Positions 1 to 9,083 of a DNA stretch of 24,522 nucleotides are shown piece after piece. The stretch comes from Hypsibius dujardini. Lineage: Eukaryota; Tardigrada; Eutardigrada; Parachela; Hypsibiidae. The stretch's first letter is position 1. Each line of letters starts with the position of its first letter. Below the pieces are notes generated by a model. That model ran no database searches. It was not told where the DNA came from and saw nothing but the letters and a program-made list of their open reading frames with translations. The position numbers were made by a program, and so were the translations under genes. The DNA lies in assembly GCA_001579985.1 (NCBI GenBank), contig LRSR01010425.1, positions 1-24,522 on the forward strand, given 5' to 3'.

Positions 1-6
1 ATATAT

Positions 7-64
7 GCGATTGCGCGGTTTAAGGTATATATAGATATATGTATGCCTTAAACCGTGCAATCGC
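7..64. repeat. 26-bp inverted repeat (hairpin)
   Basis: Arms 7-32 and 39-64 pair along all 26 positions with a 6-nt loop at 33-38. The only three non-Watson-Crick positions (15/56, 26/45, 30/41) would be G.U pairs in a plus-strand RNA. This is seen directly. It could be a short transcribed hairpin, a fragment of a foldback or MITE-type element, or the edge of a larger structure starting outside the window. No target-site duplication is visible because the left flank is only six bases. Confidence 0.75.
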
Positions 65-249
65 TTTTCAGTCTATGCCTATCACAAATTCGCTGATTAA
101 CACCCGCACGTTGATAAGAGTCCAACAACTGCAGATGACTTTGCCATGCAGCATAACCTATTTATCCACTCAGCGGAGAATATTTCAGACCTAAAATCCG
201 TGCATTTTTAGATTGTAGAACATCCAGACATTCCAACACAACCAAAGCT

Positions 250-1501
250 ATGTTTGGTGGACTGAGTGGACTCTCGCTTTCGGTTTTCCTACTCGTATCG
301 TTATGTGTAGAGAAATTCCAGGCATTCGATTACCCGATCAGTGAGTCTGAAAATGTTGCAGTTAAACTGATTTGCTACTGTATATTGTTTTTGTGCCAGC
401 TTATTTGGATGGTCTTTGCGGGAACACCATCAGCCTGCCCTGTCGGAAAGGCTCGAGCGGGACTGACCGCGGTGGTACCTGGAAGTTCCACGCCTACCCT
501 AAAGCCGCCTGCGCAGTCACCTTCACTGTGGATGGGACGCATTACACATGTGACACCAATGCGAGAAGCTTCGCTATCTATTTCAACGTCAGGTGGGATA
601 GGGTTAAATAATAGACGTGATTTAAAACGTTCAGACATTTCGTTCCCGCATGGATGTTTTGATGTCTGTCTGTTCTGTATGTCTGGCTGTATTTCTAGTT
701 GGCTGGCTTTCTAGGTCGCTGGATCTGGATTCAGGCGATCGGATCACGGTAAATGAGACATACAGTAATGGGAGTACGATGATGGTGAAGTACCTTCCGG
801 GAGGGCCGCTAAACGTGAGCGACACAACACCCCGTTCCATGGCCCAGCTTGTGACGGTATATTCGGAGCGACCGACGTTGACTGTTAATTTTCACGTGAG
901 CGGTCAATATCCCTCGACAACGGATCCGGTCACATTTGACTTCAATGTTCTTAACGGTACTAAACTGTCTGTGTCCGTGTACTGTCTGTGTCTGTGTCTG
1001 TGCCTCTGATCGATTGTGTCTGTATCTGTGGATGTTTCTGTGACCGTGCAGTGTCTGTATCTTCTACCTCTGACTGTGTCTGTGTCTGTGTCTGTACCAG
1101 TGTCTTATCCGTTCATATACATGTTTGTGTGTTTGACCATACTAATCGTCCTTTTCGCTTACTTTTCTTTTGTCCTTTCGTTTGCAGAGTTCAATCAAAC
1201 GACAGACTCACTATGCCCCTCCCTGAAGGGATACGTGAACAACGACCTAATTTGTGACATGGGCGACCGAATCAATTGTCCGTCCTTCTATGTCGACATT
1301 GTTGGTCTCAATCCCGCGAAAGGGGTTGATCGCACTCAGGCAATCTGTGCCGCACCAATATCTGCTCGAAATAGTAAGGCATTTTTTGGAGGAAGACGGA
1401 ATATATTTACGAGCAGTTGTACATGACATACTCGTATTTTGATTTCAGGTATCGGGATACTTTTAACTGCTCTTACGTTTGCTGTTTGGATGAGCTCGTA
1501 G
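250..1501 (+). CDS. Secreted CUB-like protein, probably GPI-anchored
   Basis: Five exons are proposed: 250-340, 400-592, 715-956, 1188-1373 and 1449-1501, giving 254 residues with phases 1, 2, 1, 1. Residues 1-25 form a signal peptide (MFGGLSGLSLSVFLLVSLC...). Residues about 32-176 look like a CUB-type beta-sandwich: paired cysteines, a WKFHAYP...CAVTFTVDG stretch, and a LDLDSGDRITV strand typical of CUB cores. A short cysteine-containing segment (ICDMGDRINCPSF) follows. The last exon encodes a small-residue stretch and then a 15-16 residue hydrophobic tail ending in WMSS, which suits a GPI-attachment signal at the cell surface. N-glycosylation sequons (NET, NGS, NVS, NQT) are present. If the 1374 donor is not used, the frame runs to a stop at 1426 without the hydrophobic tail. 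The CUB assignment is by eye; the specific function is unknown. Confidence 0.68.
964..1100 (+). repeat. TGTCTG/TGTSTC simple repeat in intron 3 of the CUB-like gene
   Basis: This is an imperfect run of TGTCTG and TCTGTG units inside the 957-1187 intron. It is pyrimidine-rich on the coding strand. The open frames it produces (strings of V, S, C, L) are translations of the repeat and are not genes. Confidence 0.85.
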
Positions 1502-2845
1502 TCCTCCATTGATCCTCGAATCGCTGCATTCTGCAGCGAAGTGTGAAAATCCAGGGTTCACCCCTGTTGTGATTAAGTCCAACCTGTGATCGCTTCTTTC
1601 GATTGTGATGGTTTGAAGTCAATTTTACTGAAAGTATTCATTTTTTGGGCAAGTCGAATGGTAAACGGAGCAGTCTTCGTAAAAATCGAGTTAGCAGATT
1701 TTTAGATTTCTACCTCGTGCCCAATCTACTGTAGATATTCACGTCCGAGCGTATACGCACAGGCTCAGACAGAAACACAGACACAGACATAGACACAAAC
1801 ATAGACACAGACACAGACACAGACATAGAAACATGCGGAGACATATATTCTGACCGAGGCACGTACACAGAAGCTGACAGACAGACATAGACACAGATAC
1901 TGAAAGAGATCTACGCCCTGATGATCGCGCACAGAAGTAGTTCGTCTAGTACGTGGATCAATTGATATTTCATGTATCAGTCACAATATTTCTGAAACAT
2001 ACCTTGTCATCCGTGAAAAATGATGCTTATATGTCCCCACAGATGTCCGTTTCTTGGTATGAGTATACTCTTTTGAACGTATGGCGCTACCTCTCAGAAT
2101 CGCTCTCTCCTCACCTTTGCTGAATCGCGATGGGTCTCATCTCATCTTCTCTACTACGGCCATAAAATAAAGCTCGTCAATCCATAAATTCACCCAATAA
2201 GATTTTTGTTTGCCACGACTTCCATTTTCCATCTAGCACAATAGTTATGTACTGGATATCCTGATATTTTGTCTGTCTCTTCGTGACAGTAGACATATAA
2301 ACAGACAGACACTCCGCAAGTTTTGCAGGCATAATATAGTCGCTTTTTGCGATGAAAAATGAGCAAGAGTCACGAACCTACGGCGGTTAGTGAGAATCGG
2401 ATGACCCTCTCTACCCTGGACTCACGAGTTATGTAACAAGAATACTAAATCCGGCCATGGGTCGCCAGAAAGACACACATTTATCTGCACGAATCAAATC
2501 AACGACAGCTAACCGCGAGACCGCGGGGCACATTTTTATTTTCACATAATACATTTTTGTTTTAATGTTTGCTTCATAGGTACAAATGGGTGTGGAAACT
2601 AACGAGTCCCGGAAAATTTGCTGAGTAGCTTGCCAAATTTAACTTAATTTGTTTGTTGTAATTATCGTAACTGTATTGATGCCGGCAGCGGCAAGGATAC
2701 ACCATCACAAGCATACAACTAAATAGAAGTTTTGCAACATTCTTACGCGGTTATGACAGTTTAAAATCAGCGGTTTTAGGAACTTAATTTTGCAAAAGTT
2801 TTCCGATCCTCTTTAGGATAAACTACCGTCATTACATCTGCAACC
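1502..2845. other. Intergenic spacer with ACAGAC repeat
   Basis: No coding exon could be supported here. The segment 1765-1830 is an ACAGAC/ACATAG simple repeat. A possible AATAAA at 2166-2171 lies about 665 bp after the preceding stop, which is far for a 3' UTR, so it is only a weak candidate. The remainder is moderately AT-rich unique sequence and should hold the promoter of the small cysteine-rich gene; no TATA box was convincing. Confidence 0.6.
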
Positions 2846-2947
2846 ATGCAAGCCCTCCTGCTGTTTCTCACTGCTGCAGTCTGCTGCATCTCAGGTAAAA
2901 AGAACTCGCTGTTGGCCTGTCTGTCTGCCTGTCTGCCTTTCTGCCTT

Positions 2948-2984
<37 letters not shown>

Positions 2985-3359
2985 GCACTACATGTATGTC
3001 TACCTGTGCGCCTGTTTGTCTTTCTCTATACTGCTTCAGTGTATGCGGTGCTCTCCGACCATTTAATTTACATCTTTGTCCCCATTGTGTTAACCGATGA
3101 TTCCTGGTTTTGAACAGCTATCGATGCTGGCTGCTGTACCGAAAGCTTCGTTTACTGCGGCAAGACCCTAGAACACGAGCGAACTGGGAAGTGCAACGTC
3201 CCCCTGATCGCAAACGCACTGTACAAATGCGTGGAAAAGGGTGATCCAGTTCTTCAGAAGCAGTGTGACGACCATTGCAAAAACAATGGTGCATGTGACG
3301 ACGACTCGTGTGGTGGTTCTGATACCCCTCGCGACAAAGTTGTATGCAAGGCTCATTAA
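2846..3359 (+). CDS. Small secreted cysteine-rich protein (novel 8-Cys domain)
   Basis: Two exons, 2846-2894 and 3118-3359, are joined in phase 1 (donor gtaaaa, acceptor ttgaacag) and encode 96 residues. Residues 1-17 (MQALLLFLTAAVCCIS plus A) are a signal peptide, so the start is well supported. The mature chain has ten cysteines at 22, 23, 30, 42, 54, 66, 70, 76, 81 and 93. It begins CCTESFVYCG and ends soon after CKNNGACDDDSC. I do not recognise the family. Its cysteine spacing and several other residues match the last exon of the PAN-domain gene at 15855-16036 almost position for position. It is a disulfide-rich extracellular protein by sequence; it could be structural, immune or a signalling ligand, and nothing here decides which. 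A candidate ATTAAA lies 110 bp after the stop. Confidence 0.82.
2915..2985 (+). repeat. CTGT tetranucleotide repeat in intron of the Cys-rich gene
   Basis: A run of CTGT units with CTGC interruptions fills much of the 2895-3117 intron, pyrimidine-rich on the sense strand. Confidence 0.95.
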
Positions 3360-3646
3360 ACAATACTGTGCAAACTTGTTATATCAGTTCTATTCTATTA
3401 ACTTGACGACGGGTACTATGCGCTCATTTATTGGTACCTGCCTAGGCATTCAACTATGCCCATGAAAAATTAAACCTGGGGCGGCAACTTGTTAATTGTA
3501 ACACAAAAGCATGCAGCCATAGCAGAGACAAAATAGAAATGGGCAGAAGGCAGAAAGGCTGAGAGACAGAGAGACAGAGAGACAGACAGGCGGGCAGGCA
3601 GGCGGGTAGGCAGACAGACAGGCGGGCAGGCAGGCAGGCAGGCGGG

Positions 3647-3697
<51 letters not shown>

Positions 3698-4147
3698 ACA
3701 GGGAGACAGGGAAACAGGGAGACAGGGAGACAGGGAGACAGGGAGACAGGGAGACAGACAGACAGACAGACAGGCAGACAGACAGGCGGGCAGACAAATG
3801 CATATACACTGTAAGCACACTGACAGCCATACCGAGAGACAGTCGGACGGATGAACGGAAAAGATGGCACTCAGGCTGCCTGATTCTTCGGGACATATTT
3901 ACTTAGCAGGTAGCTGCGCACAGACTTCAGTGGACTGGTGTGTAATGTATGTTCTTCAAATTAGTACGGCGGATAATGCTGTAGAATAGCTTTTCCAAAC
4001 AAATGGCAACACTCCTAGCCAACAACGAGACGTTCAGACGTGAAATCCGTTTCCGAATCGTACCGAGAGTGCGGAAAAACAAATGCAAAGATGCTGGGCT
4101 GGATTTCCAGGAGATTCGGCCTTGCTATATCAGTTCGACGACGTAGC
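3360..4147. other. Spacer dominated by a CAGG/CAGA repeat
   Basis: Positions 3562-3796 form a tetranucleotide tract of CAGA, CAGG and GGGA units, in blocks of nearly pure CAGG (about 3626-3695) and GACAGG (about 3700-3760). The block pattern suggests expansion in several steps. Long minus-strand frames made of CLPACLPV-type strings come from this repeat. From 3797 to 4147 there is unique sequence, including a short plus-strand frame from 4003 that I did not accept as an exon. Confidence 0.8.
3469..3474 (+). terminator. Candidate poly(A) signal (ATTAAA)
   Basis: ATTAAA lies 110 bp past the stop of the small cysteine-rich gene. It is the common variant of the AATAAA signal and the distance suits a short 3' UTR. 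It is supported by position only. Confidence 0.4.
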
Positions 4148-7100
4148 ATGCATTGGCTGATGTCTCTTTGTATTTATGGGTCCATATCACGTTCGTGTCA
4201 ATCTTCAGTCAACATTTCCATCCTGAGTCTAGTAGCATATGGAGCAGAAAATATCATTCCTGCGCTCCAAGTCGCGGCGAAGGACTCTAACGACGTATAT
4301 GCACCTTTTCTGCACTTTCACCAGACAATACACGGCAGGAGAAAAGGAGGAGACTATTGCGAAAGTTTCACCGCCGCTATATCGCAATATTTGGGAAAGT
4401 TTTACTATACGGAGAGATCAGCCAAGTCGTATCTCCTGATATTACCCACAGGTAAAATTAGCATTATCCTTTGCTGTGAAGCTACAGCGGAAACGCAAAA
4501 CTTGCCAAAAATCCTACGTAAATGAATTCCGCTTTTTCTACGTTAGGCTGCAGTTCAGCGATCAATTATGCCGCCGATATGGCACGCGGTTCGTTTCCCA
4601 CAAATGTCAAGTAGTCTGTCTGTTTTTCTGTTTGTCTGTTTGTCTGTTTGTTTTGTTTGTTTTGTTTGTCTGTTTTCTGTCTGTCTGTCTGTCTGTTTGT
4701 TTGTTTCTATGCCAGTATGTTTGTCTGTCTGTCTGTCTGTTTGTTTGTCTGTCTGCCTGTTTGTCAGTCTGTCAGTCTGCCTGTTTGTCTGTCTCTCTGT
4801 TTGTCTGTCTGTCTGTCTGTCTACCTCCCTACCTATTTACTTACCTGTGTCTTAAAACTGAGATTGTGAGCCTATTCCACCTTTAGAATGGAATGTCCCC
4901 ATTATCTCAAGTGCCGGAAGCGGCAGCGAGCTTCGGGATAAGCAGCGATACCCATCCCTTGTTTGCATCCTTCCCTCCAAGACCGAGGAGTACGCTGCAG
5001 CCTTTTTGGAGCTCCTGCGGTGGTATAACTGGCGACAGATAGTCTTTGTTTGTGATGTGGATAAAACCACGGACCAAGCAGCCTGTCATAATTTTCCCGC
5101 CGTTTTGTGGCGTCAAATGGACTACTACAGCGTCTACGAGTTTTCCGAAGACCTTCAGCAGGCCGATCGTCGGGTCGCTGCCTTGGTTCGAGCGAGAACT
5201 CGCGGTCGAGGTAAATCGATTTGTGGGTGCAATTGGCTCGGATCGTTTCACACACGATTATCAAATTTGCATTGAGTAATACGATGGTTAAATTAATTTC
5301 GCCAACAGTCATCGTCATTCTTGCGCATATGGATGTGGTGCGACTGACTCTGGTAAGCCAAAATAAACAGTTGTAAATCAGGGCGAATGAAAAGGAGATT
5401 TCGATTAAATTATTCAGTGCACATGGGATCGGAATCTTCTGTTTGTTCGGTTTTATTCGTGTACCGTTTAGGTTGCGGCTTATCGGATGGGCATGACGAC
5501 AGACAAGTTTGTAAGTCACAATCGGGGATGGAAAGATTGAAAATCGACGTAATTGTAAGACAGATGTTTTTTGCTTTTTTTGGTGAACAGGTTTTTATAA
5601 CTTCTCTGTGGTATAACTCCAGCAATCCCATTCTGGGGCTGCCTCACTGGTACCGCAACGACTCCCTTGACCAGGTCTGTAAATTAATTTGAGATAACAT
5701 TAGACAAAAGTGCGAATATTCCTGATTAAATGATACGGCTTTGTTTAAAAAGGAACAATTATAGAAAGAATTTTATTTATAAGTATATTTTTATACATAG
5801 TGTGTACTTCAATATTTAATTTTGTTTAACTTAATCTTCAATGATTTGTGGTGAACTAAATTAAATTAGAATCGAATGGAATGGATCAAAACTGAATAAT
5901 TGCTGATGAAATAAAACAAATTAAATATATAAATAGTGTTGTCTAAATTAATTTAAATAGTAAATTAAAATAGGCCAAAATTTTAGTTCAACTATAATAT
6001 TCAAATGCAAAATCTTAATTTTAACCACACACGTCGAAAATGGAAGGCCGGTTTGGTTTTTGGTAGGATGCGAAACTTGCGTACCAAGCCCTCCTTATCA
6101 TAACCATGCCGGGTCTGACAAAGAACGATCCCTTGCTCAATTTCATCGATGCAGTAAACCAGCGGTCGCTGCAGCAGAACATCACCTTCGACACCAGCGC
6201 ATCCAATGCCAAATCCGCTGAAGAAGTACATAGGCAATTCTCCACCATGTGTCCTGCTTTTTTTGTTCCTTTTTTGTTCCTTTTCTGATCATTCATGTGT
6301 AACCTGCTCTTTTTGGTTCCTTTTTGGTTTCTTTTTCGGTCCCCTCATGTTCCATGTTTTTATAGACGAAGATCTACGCTGTCTACGCATACGTCACATT
6401 TCGTTCGGCTGCCCAGGTAAAAAATAACACGTAATGTAAATGCATTATTAACTTTAGTTTGTTGATGTTAATATAAAACTTGAGCCATATAAAACTTTGA
6501 TATAATGGTTATTTATATATTTGTATATACAGAATCATTACATACCGTAGAATATTTTATGCATAATTTATTTCAAAATATTTAAACTTCATTTTTTGGG
6601 ATTTTGCGTGTAGATGATTAACGAAAGCTTAGCTAACGGCCAGGACCTGTCGGATGGGATTGGTTTTGCGCATAGGATGTATAACCGGTCCTTCACATGG
6701 CTGGAGCAAGCACCCTTCAAGGTCAACGACAATGGCGACCGCGACGGCGTCTACGCGGTGCTGGCCTTTGATGCCCATTCACAAAGCATGGAGGTAAACA
6801 AAATATCCTTCATCGTTATATATGAATTCATGTTCCTAAGTAAGTTATCACTGGACATACATGTAGATACTGATTCTAATGGTTTGCTTCGTTTTGTGTT
6901 GAGTAAACAACCAGAATAGATTTTAAGGCAAATTTTTTATTTTGTTTATCCTCATTTCACGTTCTCAAATTTGATTGAACATTAGGAAATTCTTCGGTAC
7001 GATGCCTTAAATGGGTGGGATGAGCTGTACCAGTCCCCGTCCGGTCATGTCTGGATTAGGAACGCGACAGTTTGGTCCGGCACGTTTGACAGCTGTAGCC

Positions 7101-8111
7101 TGCTTGACGATCAACAGCAATGTGGCACAGGTAATAATAATATAACGATGAAGACTTGCAGTGGATATCTCCGTTGACATTGTTAGACCGGCCTCCGTCA
7201 ACAACCGCCAGGCTTTGGATCAGGTGCGATCAGGTGCGAACAGAGAGGATGCAAGCCACTTGGCCGATTGTGCAAACTGAACAGACAGGGAAGCTAAAGA
7301 AGAGTTGATGAAATGTCCGGAAAGACAGACGGATGGTGGGATAGTTGGACAAACGGAGAGACGGACAAACGCGCGGACTAACTATGCCTAATGGGACACA
7401 GAGGTAATCATCTGTTTGACGAGACGGACGACGAAACGGACGGTAAACGAAGGTCTGGTCGATGTCCGGAATACCGGAAGGACACACAGCAAGTGGTCGA
7501 AAGACAAATGGATCGACCACATGCGCTGACAAAGGTAGCGGACGGACGGACGGAGGGCTTGACGGAGAGCAGGACTGCGCAAAGCGAACGAACGGATGGC
7601 CAGAAACTCTGCCGCGTGACTTGCGCGTTTCAGTTCTCTTCATCATTCCGTCAGGCTTTCTATTTCTTCCTGCCCACGCATATTTAACACCGTCGGCCTT
7701 TTCGCCATCGGAACGTCATCGGCTTTTCAGTTTTCCTCAGCATCAGGTTTCTTCTAACAGCGCTTCTAACAGAACTATCAATTCCCAGAGAAAACGCTGT
7801 CACAGACATACTAACACACCTAAAAGCAAATAAGCATGAACGATGTGTTTTTCAGATGATGACTTCATCCTGGCAGAAGTACTTCCATCCATATTACTGA
7901 CTGCCACGGCTGGAATCTTCGTTGTCTACCAATGTCGAAAGTAAAAATCTCACCATACACTTCCTTTATCCACAGTTATACATTTTACAGACACCGCTTG
8001 TGTCCACATCTACTTAGGCGCCATAATTGGGAGTGGAAGACGTCCCAGTGGAATCTGTCCGCCATGCATTTGCAGCCGCCGTGTTCAAAGAGGAAACGGT
8101 CCACTCAGTGA
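4148..8111 (+). CDS. Natriuretic-peptide-receptor-like protein without kinase or cyclase domain
   Basis: Twelve exons: 4148-4451, 4547-4588, 4887-5210, 5309-5352, 5472-5510, 5591-5674, 6067-6225, 6366-6416, 6614-6793, 6986-7130, 7856-7940 and 7991-8111, giving 525 residues. Residues about 21-455 are an ANF-receptor (periplasmic-binding type I) domain. Landmarks are LLILPTGCSS...AREW, then VPIISSAG, ELRDKQRYPSL, RWYNWRQIVFV, and near the end VNDNGDRDGVYAVLAFD. One membrane span (about 466-484, VLPSILLTATAGIFVVYQC) is followed by basic residues and a 41-residue tail ending KRKRSTQ and a stop. Membrane guanylate cyclases continue with a kinase-homology and a cyclase domain; none follows before the next gene. 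This is the layout of a clearance receptor (NPR-C type), although a degraded cyclase receptor is also possible. The start is the least certain part, because the signal peptide (MHWLMSLCIYGSIS) is weak and an upstream exon is possible. The exon 7 donor (gtacat) is also weak. Confidence 0.82.
4614..4840 (+). repeat. CTGT/TTGT repeat in receptor intron 2
   Basis: This tract of CTGT, TTGT and CTGC units lies between the 42-bp exon 2 and exon 3. It is pyrimidine-rich on the sense strand. Confidence 0.95.
5675..6066 (+). other. AT-rich receptor intron 6
   Basis: This 392-bp intron is strongly AT-rich with many TTAAAT/AATTAA words and holds no gene. It contrasts with the repeat-laden introns elsewhere in the same gene. 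Confidence 0.7.
7322..7600 (+). repeat. Degenerate GACGG/GGAC repeat in receptor intron 10
   Basis: Inside the 7131-7855 intron there is a degenerate purine-rich array (gacggacgacgaaacggacgg and variants). Open frames on both strands here come from the repeat and show no domain. Confidence 0.75.
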
Positions 8112-8822
8112 ACTGTCACCGATCTCACAAACAACTCTTTTACTAAATTCAAATCATTTTACTTGTGGTGAAGTTATAATGATGAGAATTCCGGTTTATT
8201 TTAAACAAAAGTTTTACACAATTCTATTTATCGCATGTGAAAAGATACTTGCAGCCAATAAGGATGGCAATAGGTGAATCAAGTCAACTAATCAATGACT
8301 AAGAAGTCTCGGTTTAGTTATTAAGTGACTATTGTATGTACATGCTGTAAATTTTAGAGTCTAATTGTGGTTGATTAATTGATCAATAACTGTAGCTGAT
8401 TAGTTTTAGTCTAGCCACCTGAACGTTTAGTAACTAAAACTAAAAGCAGTAACTATTTTTCCAAATGCTAAAATAAGCTAAAAATGAATATAATTTTTAA
8501 CAGTTGCGTGCAAATTTGGACTATGGACAAGCAGAACCCTGTGGTGTGACTGAACACGCACATGGTTGGGATAAATCTAATCGGTAGACGATTTCCCCTG
8601 TAAAACACTCATGGTTATCGCAATTAGACCTACTTCTTCCGTATCCAAACTAAATATGTCGGTCAAAATGTGATTGCCTTCTGAGTTTGCACTTTGCGGT
8701 TCACTTTTCCACTAAATTTAACGCCGTCCTTCCGGGCTTTCTTGTAAATTAATTGTACAGACTTAAAACTGTTTTTTTCACGTGAAACCTTTTAATCATC
8801 GTTTACCCAGTCAACAATTAAG
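8112..8822. other. Spacer with an 11-bp inverted repeat
   Basis: No coding exon is supported between the receptor stop and the PhzF start. The words ttagttttagt (8400-8410) and actaaaactaa (8433-8443) are exact reverse complements, 22 bp apart. The surrounding 8280-8460 is AT-rich with repeated TAACTA/TTAGTT words. No canonical AATAAA was found for the receptor. Confidence 0.6.
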
Positions 8823-8983
8823 ATGGCCACTCCAGTCCAAGGTCTGCCGATTTACATCGTGGATGTTTTCGCACAGAAGGCCCTTCAAGGCAGCCCCGCA
8901 GCGGTCTGCTTCCTACAATCCGACACGGTAATCAAAGACAGACAGGCAGACAGACAGGCAGACAGACAGGCAGACAGACAGGC

Positions 8984-9024
<41 letters not shown>

Positions 9025-9035
9025 GCGCAGACAGC

Positions 9036-9083
<48 letters not shown>

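Noticed and set aside
1551-1566. T-loop-like word resembling a tRNA (aggGTTCAcccct)
   Set aside because: No A-box at the right distance upstream and no cloverleaf could be drawn.
3454-3896. Three long overlapping minus-strand frames rich in CLPACLPV strings
   Set aside because: They are translations of the CAGG/CAGA array in all three frames; because the unit is four bases and lacks stops, every frame stays open.
4003-4143. Open frame starting MATLLANNETFRREIRF just upstream of the receptor
   Set aside because: It ends at a TAG, has no signal peptide and no ANF-receptor similarity, and its best donor does not clearly join receptor exon 1. An upstream non-accepted exon remains possible.
4476-4886. 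Plus-strand frames rich in CLSVCLFV over the receptor intron 2
   Set aside because: Same repeat artefact. The only real coding piece inside is the 42-bp exon 4547-4588, in the frame needed by the flanking receptor exons.
4902-5519. 205-codon minus-strand frame
   Set aside because: It lies antisense to receptor exons 3-5, whose plus-strand reading matches the ANF-receptor domain.
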